Position numbers and translations under genes: made by a program. 14,446 nucleotides of DNA, from positions 1,958,823 through 1,973,268 of the forward strand of contig FN649735.1 of the NCBI GenBank assembly GCA_000310025.1. The letters are read 5' to 3'. The stretch is from Ectocarpus siliculosus. Lineage: Eukaryota; Sar; Phaeophyceae; Ectocarpales; Ectocarpaceae. The notes beneath the pieces were generated by a model that worked only from the letters and a program-made list of their open reading frames with translations, had not been told where the DNA came from and made no database searches. Below, piece by piece: positions 1 to 10,743 of this stretch. The first letter of the stretch is position 1; each line of letters opens with the position of its first letter.

Positions 1-1157
1 CAGTGTGTGCCCGGGGAATCGACCGCCGCTCTTTCAAAAGTATGGAGGAACTTGGTGATTCAGTCTGTACCCGGCAGGTTCACCTGTGCTTTACAGGGCA
101 CCGGCGTTATTGAGCCCCACCCCACTACTGTGTACCCCCCCCCTTGGTGTTTGCCATCGGGATTGGGTTTTCGTCGCTTGGCAACGGCGCTGTAAGACAA
201 AGCCAATTCACTTCGTGAACTCGGCAACCAGGTTACCGGGGTTTTTTGCCTCTGTTTTTTTTGTTGCGGTAACCATAATGGTGGTCGAGTAGATCATGTT
301 GTGCGGGGTGGAGAAACCTCACTCTGCGCAAGGGGGGTGATCGCACCACGTTGTGTTAAAATGGTCAAGCATCCTCGAGGCAGTTACACAGTGCTTACAA
401 CTATCTCTGGAAGTGAACGCACCAGAAAATAAATTAAGTCATACGCAGCCGTCATCCGTACGCAAGGAAGTAAGCACAAGGTGTCGAACACCCTTAGCAG
501 GATGCAGCGCACCCTTCATGCGACTCGCCCAATACCTCACGGCGCTTCGCGCTTGGTGATGTGAGAGCCTGGTCCGGTGAGAACCCGGCGTGCTCCGTCC
601 CGGCTTTGTAGGGATGCGAGGTCAATGGTCTAACGACTACGGCATGCACGACTATGAGTACACCCCCCCCCCCCAACTACTCTGTGTTTCGTGTCACGTA
701 CTCCGACACGACAGGACGCTGCGGAAAGAAACAATATATAATAGTGTCGCACTTAAGAAAGGTGGTAGACTTGTGTTCGATAGCGTGGCACAGCGTGAGC
801 TCACAGCAGCTTGTGCTGCGCCGCACTCGGAAAAGTGGCTTATTGCGCCGGCTCTCCGATGTTTGAGGACAGCGTATCCCAAGCGCCTTACCCCCGGGGC
901 TTGACAACCCCCCCAGTGCCGAGACATCGGTCGTATGTACTTGATTATATGTTAACTCGAAGTATATAGCAGCGGTTCAACGTCGCGGCGGAACAACAGG
1001 CCCCCCCCCCGGAATACGGAAAAATCGGGGTCCCGTAGTACAAGAAGCACTACTGCTGCACCGCTTTGGTCGGACGACAGCGCGACGCCACAAGCCTAAG
1101 AATTCGCTGTTGTCTTTGGTCTGTTCTTTGCAAACACGGGCGGGGGACCCTTCGCAG
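1..1157 (+). other. Upstream intron or flank, non-coding
   Basis: No coding exon is recognisable. It contains repeat copy A (144-662) between C9 at 135-143 and C12 at 663-674, a short C run near 910 and a C10 run at 1001-1010. Because exon 1 begins in mid-codon, this is most likely the 3' part of an intron whose upstream exon lies outside the window. 675-1130 contains nothing I recognise. Confidence 0.5.
144..662 (-). mobile_element. Dispersed repeat element, copy A
   Basis: The reverse complement matches 11420-11949 and 13874-14370 almost end to end. Shared landmarks are a cgtgcatgccgtagtcg block at one end, a GGTTACC/GGTAACC hairpin (231-237 with 268-274) and a tttgccatcgggattggg block at the other. 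It lies between C9 (135-143) and C12 (663-674). There are no obvious terminal inverted repeats and no transposase, so it is non-autonomous and of unknown class. Confidence 0.8.
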
Positions 1158-1330
1158 GCGATGGCAAGGGAGATGCCGCGGTGGCCGGCCCGGGTCTGAG
1201 CCCGCGGTTTTTCGAGGACGCTAGAGCGCTGTTGGACAGGCTGGACAGCCCCGGCGTGCTCGGTCGGGCCTGCGAGGCCGCCGTCCGGGCCGTCCTGCCT
1301 TCCCTCGCGGACGTCAGGAAGCTTCTAGAG
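1158..1330 (+). CDS. KNTC1: KNTC1 exon 1 of the visible set
   Basis: Codons begin at 1160; the first two bases complete a codon split by the preceding intron, so at least one more exon lies upstream of the window. The acceptor is the AG at 1156-1157 (cttcgcag), and the frame is closed upstream by TAA at 1097-1099. About 58 residues are encoded, with an amphipathic helical stretch (FFEDARALLDRLDS) and a second helix ending DVRKLLE. The exon ends on a codon boundary before GTACGC. Its last 18-20 bases recur in the following intron (see the repeat entry). The ATG at 1161 is in another frame and is not a start. Confidence 0.6.
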
Positions 1331-4300
1331 GTACGCGTACAACATGGGGTAGCCCTTTGAACTCCAACATGGTAGTCCTCTATTTTCCGAGTATTCTAGT
1401 TGGGGCGACTATTTTGGTGACAGGAAGGTTCTAGAGGTTGCATACAATGTGGTCATTTGTGTCCCGAGTAAGTACTTTGGGGCGAGTATTGGTGCCAGAA
1501 GCATGCTTCTATCCTTTGGACTCCGAGTGGCTGGCGGTTGGGGCGCTGTTGATGTCAGGGAAGTTCTAGAGTTATGCGCATGTGCGTATGACATGGTGGT
1601 CATTCTATTCCGAGTTTTGGGGGGCGACTATGGGTGCCAGGAAACTCATAGAGGTGTGTTCAACATGGTGATCCTTTTGACTCCCAGTGCTAGGAGTCGT
1701 CTACTGGCGCGGTCTTAGTGAAACGTTCTGAGTTTTTTTCGCCCGGCGGTGTTGCTGCGTTGTTGTTGTTGCCCTCGTTGTCGTCGTCGTCATTGGTATA
1801 GACTTCCTCTTACAAAGCGGTATGACCTCTGGCCAACGCCCCTCAAACACGTACTCTTGTACATATTTCCGCGGTTGTGGCAGCACGTATGGAATGGAAA
1901 GGAATCTTTGTCCTTACGTACCCCACCAAAATGACAACAGCAGCATCACCTTTGTGCGTTCGTGCGTACGTAGTGTGTTTTCTTGAGTGCGTTTTCTTGC
2001 CACACCGACCCTCTTCAACAACACAGCAGCGACGCCTGTTCGTTGCTTCAGGCTTGGTGATGTGCAATCCGGCGTTCTCCGTCTGTAGGGGTGCGAGGTC
2101 AACGATCTAACGACTGACTACGGCATACACGGCTATTGTTGTACCCCCACCCCGTTCCCCCCGTCTCCGCCAACAAGGTGGTGGAGAACCGTTTGCGATC
2201 ATTCGACACGGCGGGCGCCAGGGTCCGCAACATGATGCTCGAGCGCCTGACGGCGGTCCTCTCGCGGCTCCGCACCTTCGAGCTCATCGAGGGCGGCCGC
2301 AAGTCGACCCTGCTGGCGTCCGCCACGGCTGCCTCCGCCGCCGCCGCCACCGCCGCCGCCGCTGCCTCGGAGCTGGGGGTCGTAGTACTTCCATCGGGTC
2401 CGCTGATTCGTCCACCCGGCGGCGACGACGACAATCACGCAGAAGACGGCGATGGGGAATCTGTCGTTACCGGCGGCGGCGGCGGGAAGGAGAACCAGGG
2501 TTGTGGGCGTGACGGGGCCGGGGACGGGGATGACCACGACGACAACGGCGGGGGCGAGGATGCCCGTCCGGGGGGGGCGGGGCGGCGATCGTCTTCCCCT
2601 GGTCCCGTACTATCCTCGCGCGCCGGTTCCGAGGACGGCGGCGGTAACCCCCCCACACACGACCAACATGGCGGCAGCGGCGACGCCGAATTGTCGGAGG
2701 TCGAGCGCTGGCTGCAGTTCCGCACCGCCGATCTGGTTTCCTTCGTGGGAGGCGCGCTTCAGGCCGGGGACATCCAGGCCGCTGCCGTTACCTGGCGGCG
2801 GCACGGCCGCACCGATCGCTGGGGCCGGTCGAGCGGCGGCGGGGAGCGGCGGCGGGGGGCGGGGGCGGCGGCGGTGAGGATGGGGGCCGGCGGATGGGGG
2901 TGGCTCTGCCCGGGCAGCTGGCCAGCGTCCCGGCGGGCGCCCCGCCGCTGCTGCTCGGAGGGTGGCTCAGGGACGAGGTGCTGCCGTGGCTGGATGCGGT
3001 CGAGGTGGTCGCGGTGAGTGATTTTTTTCTCCGAAGAAGGAGGCGGAGGGGGGTACATACCTATCTCACGGGCTTGGTTGAGTCATTTTGACTTGTTGGT
3101 TCTGCCGACTCGGAGCGCGCTATTGGTCCTAAGTTGCAGGAGTATACCGCTGCCGTTGGTAGGGGAGGGTGGCGTCGAGGAGATCTGATGCGTGTAGCAT
3201 GTGAGCAACGGTTGTGCCCGTGGCGGCAGAGTTGTTGCGGGGGGTTACATGGATGGGATCAGAACAGGTGGGGAAGGGTCAAACAAGCGTGCTCGTTGGC
3301 TGGGCGGCATGAAGGGTAAGTTCAAATCTGCTCCGAAACCTTGAGAAGACTGGTCCGTTTGCTCTTTGTTATTTGTGCCTCTGGCTTTGCCTCTACCCAC
3401 TCCATGGGATCCGTAAGTGCCGCGGCCAGCCCTTTCACCCATCGACACTTTCCGGTGAACGTAAGTCAGAAAGTCGAGGCTCCGATTGCTATGCCCCCAT
3501 GGTCAAGGATTTCAATCCGCTCTGTTGACTTGAAGAGCGAAGAAAGGGGGCGTTAAATAGGCAGAGGTCACGTCATATCGTCAGTGGTTCAAGCTTGGAG
3601 ACAAGGACCCACCGACGCGCCCACCCGTCCATGCAAAGCCTCCCACACACACCGACGAAAAACATGACACCTATGTGACGTCCTTGAGCATCCATGGGTG
3701 CCCATCGACGACGCTCTCATCCGCCCATACAAAGCCCCACAACGACCAACATGCCACCTGTGTGGATTACCGGACCCATCTATGGTACACCCATCGAAAC
3801 CGACGCCCATGCGCCCATCGACGAGCTCACCCGTGCCCGCAAAGACCCGCCCTCCCGCCGATGATAGTGTTAACCGTACACATACGTAGCGAACCAACTC
3901 GTTGGAAAGATCTAACCGCAAATGAAAATATCGTTCATAATGAATAAAAAACAGGTCCGCAGCTGGGCCGTGGACCACGCGCGAGAGGTGGAGTCTCTCG
4001 AAAAGCGCCCCCATGGCGCCCTACTATTCGCCAGGGCCGTCGCTCAGGGGTCGGGCCGCGTCCTCGGTTCTGCGGCGGGACTGCTGGCGATTCATTCGGC
4101 CGAGCTGGCGGCGGCGGAGGCTGAGGCGGCGGCCAGGAGGACCGGCCCGTCCGACCACTGGAAGCGCTGGAAGCCGGACGGGCTGGATGCCTTGGGGAAG
4201 ACTCTTGGTAAGGCTGCACGGCAAGCCAAAATCCTTTATGCACCTTTTTTATTTTATGGTTTTTAGAGCTTTATTGTAAAGCCAATACAATGTTGAATAT

Positions 4301-7300
4301 GTAGAGACTTTTTCTATAACCGTACTGAGTCCTGTTCAATAAACGCCTTTACCAAACTGGATTAAGAGGAAGAAAAAATGACCGGGGGGGCATGCTTCGA
4401 GCACTTGAATCCGCGTGCCCTCTAGGCAAAGGTAGAAAGGTGTTCCGGCAGGGGATGAGAAGGAGGGGGGGGGGGTCGCCGTTTTGGTGTCGCTTGCGTA
4501 TGGGTGGCAGTTGTTGGTGCCTTTTTGCTGTTGTTGCTGATGTTTCCGTGGATTATTGTTGGAAGAGGGCTCTTGGCGGAAGGGTTTCAAAGTCGGCGGG
4601 GAGCACTGATTGTCGGGCATCGGGGAAAACATGAACCATCTTGCAAGCCGGCGACGTTTGACTAGGGTTGGATACGTACGTGTGCAGGATTGATTGATCA
4701 TTTTTAGGTTCGATTTCTGCTGCTGTGTGGTGGGGGAATACCGTAGGGGACGCAAGGTACCGCACCCCCCCCCGGACCGATTTGTCAAAGCTCGACTACT
4801 CGACGATGAATGAAGAGGATGTCAAAATCAAGTGATGTGTTTCGGAGAGGTCTCGACGAGGCAGACGGTTCCAACGCCGCTATTTTCGACACCGCCGCTC
4901 TTTCTTCCGTGGAGTAATCGAGCCTCGGTCCAGGGGTTTGTGGTATCTTGTGTCGCCTACGGTAGGCCTCGGTGCTCGTTTGCGTAGGACCCACCCCTGC
5001 CTGGCGAAGCTTCAAGGCTCCCTGCGGTGGAGGAGCGCAGCTTTGGCCGGCGCTTAAGCGGTCGCGCTGATTGGTTTCGTCGTCGATGTTCTTGCTGTTT
5101 CTTTTTTTCCCGTGCCTTGACGCCAGACGACCTGACCCACGCCTGGGACGTGCACCGGCTCCGCCTGCCTCTGTCGACCTTCGAGAGGCTGCCGAGGGAC
5201 GTCGTTCTGTTCCGCGTGCTGGATAGGGTGCAGGTAGGTCAGCGCGACTCTCTGTGGTCATTGTGATGATGATGATGGACGGTATGGCGGGTACGGTTTT
5301 TGAGGTGGTGCGGCTGCGTCCGGGAGGGGGGCGTAACGCCCGTACGCCGAGTTTGTAGTAGTTGCTGTTGTTGCTGTTGCTGTTGCTGTTGTTGTTGTTG
5401 TTTGTTTGTCTTGACGTTAGAAACCGTTCGGTGTACTCGTCGGCGTCTTCTGACATCGGCCGTTCTGGTCATACCAACGCGGACGGCCGCCTTCGGTGGT
5501 CACGGGGAACCCTACCGTACCTCTGACGTTGCTTCGTGATTGCTTTTGCATTGCTGTGATACTGAGGTTGCTCGTCTGTTTGACGAGACTTGGCCCCTTA
5601 TCTGTGGTGCTTAATCTCTTCTGCTCTCGCCTTATTATTATTATTTTTCTTAATATGACAGAACGAATCCATCTCTATCATAGAAAAGAGTCAGAGACTT
5701 TCTTTTCTCTCCTCTTCGCTCCTGCTCTCCTCTGATGTGTGCTCTGCGTTCGTTCGTGTTTATTTTTACCCTTGCAGAGTCCGGATTGGCTCCCCGAGGA
5801 GATTAACCACCACGTCCTCCCTCTCGCCAAGCGCTACGGCTTGGACCCGGATTCGGTTCTGCTGGACTACATGCGTATGTAAGACACAAGCCGTGTCGCT
5901 ATAAATTGCGTCCCCAAAAGTGAAAATTGTAACATACCCAAAACTGAAAAGTATAAAAAATACCCGACTGAAGAATAAATAAACACCCGAAACTGAAAAA
6001 AAAAAAAACACCCAAAACTGAAAATTAAAAAATACCCAAAACAGCAACAAACATCTATAATATCATCTTCTCTGTGCGTTGCGGAGGACGTTCTCTGAAC
6101 TTGGCCAAGTGCTGTGCGTTAGTGGTTGACTGTCTTTTTACTTTGGGATCGATGTTGGGAGAGAGACACGTCGTCAGAGGTATATAGCGCTCGCGTGAGA
6201 GCAGCGCTGGGGTCGCGAGTTTGCGTGAGGTTTGAGATCTGACTTTCGTGTTGAGAGACCGTTGCTGATTCGTTGCGTCTTGGGTGGTTTCAGCTTGACG
6301 GGCAAATGCTTGGTTGAAGCCTCAAGAAACCCATCGGGTCACCTGCCGTCGCCGGTCAGCCGCGCCTTTTACGAGTTTAGGAAATGTTTCCCACCCAAAC
6401 GTTGAGCGTTGCGTGCATATTTCTGCGGTTGTTGGCAAATGCCGTTGCGCAAGCTTGATGGCGACCGGAACATTGCCGGGACATTTTTTTTGCCGGTTCC
6501 TCGTATGTAACACATCGTACCGGTATGCCACAAAAGACCATCAAACGGACGAGACGAAACAAAAAAAAAACATTCACCCGCCACCCCAATCTTCTTGCCC
6601 AACCACCTATCCCCCCACCCCTCTCACTAGATGCGCTGAGACCATGGTGACCCGCCGCCGAGCACACAACAACACCTCCTCCGGGAGTTCCGCCGCTACC
6701 GCCGCCGCCACCGCCCCCGGTCCCGGCGGGGCCAACGGGGCGAGTGGTCTGACTACCGAGCAGCGAGCGGTGGCCGTTGCCCGGTGCATGTCACCCGGTG
6801 AAGGGTGTCGCTCGGAGCTCCGGTCGAGGGCGGTGCTGGCGCTCGCAAACGCGGCCTCTTTTCCATTCTCGGAGGGGCTCCGCGATCTGGTGCAGGTGAG
6901 TTTGGAGGCGCGGGGGGGGGGTTGCTCGTGTTTTGCATACCTTGGTTTTTCGACCATCGAGGCTGACTCTTGTACGGGCAACGATAAATTTGGCCCGCCG
7001 TCTTTTTTTTTCATCCATACGTGGATTCTTCCAAGAGGCAGACCTCTCACTGCATCACCACAGCGCGCTAACTCCCTGATGGTCGGATCGCCACGAGACC
7101 TTGAAAGCTGTAGCCACCACACCTGTGGGCGTCTTTGAAGCCTGTCGAGACAACTGTCGGGTCTGTGTGGGCCGATAAATGTTAGTCCATGCGAGGAACA
7201 GTGCGAATCCGTGCGGGTGGAGATTTCGCCCACGGCTTTTTTTTTTCTTCTATTTTCCGTGTATAGCGGTGGACAAAATCTACCAAACGAGCCGACAAAC

Positions 7301-10300
7301 GGACAACAAACGGACGAACCAACCAACTAACGAACCGATTGGACGCCTTTCGTGGGAACGCTTTGCGCAGGAGGCGCTGTCGTGGGGTGGGGCGCTGGAC
7401 GCAGAGCTGCGCCGCGCGGCGACGACGCTGAGCCTGTCCCAGATCGTGCAGCGGTACCACGTGAAAGGGTTCAACCTCGTCGACGCCCCTCGTGCGACAC
7501 GCCTGCTCAGGTTTGGAAAAACTTACAAGAAGGACAGTCAGTTTTGTGGTGACGCGGTTGTCGGCGGCTGGTCGTGAGGTAACGGGGCAAGAGGGCTCGC
7601 GGAGCCAAATTATGGACGGGGGGGAGGGGCGGTACTCGCTTGGAAATGGAGCGCATACACGTGCGGTATTGCTGAGTGCCTCTGAATTTGGTTGCTGTCT
7701 GCTGCACACGCACGCGCGCGCGCCTTTTGCAGCCCGTTATTTGCCGTGTCGTTGTTCTAGGCTCTGTACGTGCTTGGTCGTGGATTGGCTATTAATAGTG
7801 GGTTGGACGCTTCCGTCCTCTGGTTACATCCGTCCCGTTGCCCCTCACAGACAGTAGTGGGAAGTTGCTTTGATTCCAATCATCTACAGAACTCTGAAGG
7901 CGGCTAGAGACGCGCAGTGTCTCTGAACCATCAACGGGCTTCGTTGATGCCATTGCTTTGAGATTTCCCCCTTCTCCTCCCCCCCTCCCCCGGCTGTCCC
8001 TCTATCTGTATCTCTGTTCTCTCTCCCAACTACTCTTTCGCCTTCTCTCTCCGTCTCTCTCTCTCTTTGTAATCTCTTTCACTCTCCCGGCCTAGGCATG
8101 TGCTGGCGCAGGTGCAGTGTCCGACTGCCCTGGACGATGGTCTGCAGGTGATGTGACGGAAATTCCTCGTTGATTTCGCGTAGCCCACCTGTGCTTGCTG
8201 TTGTCGTCGATGCTGCATTGGGTGGCACGTAGCTGGCATGTCCCCTGCCATCCTGTCCCCACACGCCAAGTCCGGACTAGGACGACCCGCCCTGCTACTG
8301 TTTATCCCCGCTCGTCTTTCGGGGGTCTCTTGAACCTTTGTGAGCTCTCGTGGACATAGTTCAGCTTGGCAATCTCGCAAGTTTCCTCGTCCTTCGTTCG
8401 AGTAATTTTCACCAACAACTCTTTCTCTGGCACTGCACACCGCAGTGTGGTGTTGACTCCCCCATGCTAAAGTTAACCGCGCTTCTTCTTGTTCGAGTAG
8501 TTCACCATATCGAGTTTTCTTTGGCACTGCACACAGCAGTGGTGTTGACTTGACCCCCCCCATGCCAAAGTTACGCAACCACCCTTCTTCTACACACCAC
8601 GCCGCATGCACTACGTGCCCTCCACCAAGCAAAGCTGCCCTGCGCCCCTCCCGCTTCGACAGGTCGCCCACGCGTACAGCCACCTCAGCGAGACCAACGT
8701 CTACGTGGAGTTCCTGGAGAACCTCGCCGGATCGTACGCAGGGCGAGGCTCCGCCGACCCCGACCCAACAGCCGCGAACGGTAACGACGGCGGCGGCGGC
8801 GGCGGCAGTGGCATCATCTCCGAGATCTCCGGAAAGGCGGGCCCAGGGCGCGGCCGTAGTTGTGGTGGTGGCAGCCTGGCCGCTGACTTGGCGGCGCATC
8901 GGGTTCGGGTTGCGGGTGTGCTGCATCGGCTGCCGGCGGGTGACGCCAGGTGAGGGTAACTCCGGAGAGTCTGGTCCGGGGGGCGGTGGGCAAAAAAAAA
9001 AAGGGCCGGAGATGGGAGGGCGGGGGGGCCTTGGGGCCCAAATCGGGGTGGACTTGTGATCGTGCAGAGCAGGAATGCCTACTTCAGGTTGCCGGAAACG
9101 CGCCGCGCTTCGCTTCATATCCCTGCCCTACGGGGAGGTGCGAACGGGTTTATGAGGCACCGATCGGGTTGGCCTTGGGAGGGTACAGAGCACGCTACTG
9201 CTGTAGGTGGTTGTGGGGTTGATCCATACGTGCTTGCTCGAGATGCCGATGTTTATGAATGAGCGCTTCTTAAGACGGGGCTCAATGTGGTGCGTTTGGA
9301 ATGCTTGCGTTGGTGGAGGTGGGGTGGAAATTTCTGGTGGTCTGTTGTAGGGTTAGTTGCGTCGAAACGATACGGCTGCGGGTGTGTCATTGATCGTTTC
9401 GTGAACACGTTTTTGGGCGTTGGCGAACCAGGGGAAGCGGGGCTTTTGCCGTCGTCTAGTATCGATGTTACAAGGACAGCAATAGCGGCGTCAGCAGCAG
9501 CAATAAAAACAAAAAGCTCCGATGCTAAGACCCTTCTTTATGGAAACGTAATCTTTGCAATTATATCTTGGCATTTTGACCCAAGATTTGCTCACAATAT
9601 ATCTCCGCGAAGATTTCCAGTATTGCAATTTATGGGTGAAATATCTTGAATGTTGAAAAAGCGGCGTGTCGCTCCTCTCTTCTGCTTGAAGTTGAAAAAG
9701 GCACAACGGCCACTTGGTCCACAGAAAATGCCAAGGTTGGGCGAAAAGTGAGCATGACGCAGTTGTAGAAGGGGCATCCCTCCCCCAGCTGTATTGCCTC
9801 AACACTGTGGGTGGATACTAGCGATGGGCGCCTACCTGGGGTGCAAAATTGAATCCGTTGCCCACGAGCTCATGTCAAGCGGAGAAACAAAACTGTTCCA
9901 TTGCTGTCCAACTGACAAGAAAGTGCATCAACCCGAGGCCGATGGCACCCATGCACGTATCTCACGATGTAGCAGGCGTACCGAGGTCAAACCTCCGGCG
10001 CTGTCATCTGCACCCACGGATTTGGCTCGGGTGCCAACGGGTTGGGTGTGGGGTGATTCGATGAAGAGATAGAAGCGTCGCACACGACAGAGCAGTGTTG
10101 GCAAAACGTTCCTCCTGCTCTATTTTTCTACTTAAAAAAAAAGTACTCTTTGAACGGTCCCTCGACAGACTGGTGATGACGCACGTGGAACGAGCCAGGG
10201 CAAATACGCAGTTTTTTCGCGCGCCTTGGTTGTTTTCGTTCGCTGTCGGCGCCCGTGGCGCCGACACAGTGACGCCAGGGTGCGTTAGAGACCCTTGCGA

Positions 10301-10699
10301 GTGTGCCACGTGCAGATTTCATGGCGTTATGGACGATTAGGTTGACTGACCTTCGGTGATCGCGCCGCACTGAGGCAAGATTTGTTACGCCGCCTCAAGA
10401 TTGGTCGGAAGGCTCGTTTCGACAGATCTTGGGTCAAGATTTGTTCGAAAGGGCAGATTTCGGGCCTCGAGAAATCTTGGCCAAGATATATCGGAAGATT
10501 TCGCTCTCATAAATCGTGAAACTGGCAGATCTTGGCCAAGATCAAGATTTATGGACAAGAGTTTGTTCCCATAAATCGGGGTCTAATGTACCCAATTCGT
10601 AGAAGAACACTCGACAAGTACTGCTGTAGCTTGTGACAAACGCCACAACAATTTTCGCACATCGACACCGCAGCTGCTGCTGCTGCTGCTACTGCTCAC

Positions 10700-10743
<44 letters not shown>

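Noticed and set aside
675-1157. A possible further upstream exon
   Set aside because: Open frames exist, but none has solenoid-like sequence, and no acceptor/donor pair gives a phase-consistent exon I would defend.
1161-1163. ATG as a possible start of the gene
   Set aside because: It is out of frame with the conserved exon-1 reading.
4785-5456. Antisense open frame of 223 codons
   Set aside because: It covers exon 5 in reverse and translates the GTT/GCT microsatellite into Asn/Ser runs; no recognisable domain.
6607-7326. Antisense open frame of 239 codons
   Set aside because: It lies opposite exon 7 and spans intron sequence; no family features, and the exon-7 sense frame has the conserved blocks.
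8030-9118. Long antisense open frame of 362 codons
   Set aside because: It is antisense to exons 9 and 10 and to the pyrimidine tract, composed of low-complexity Pro/Arg/Ala sequence, and mirrors GC-rich coding on the other strand.
10268-10282. gtgacgccagg match to the exon-10 end, as another donor duplication
   Set aside because: Only about 11 bases match, more than 1.3 kb away, with no extension on either side; chance is sufficient.
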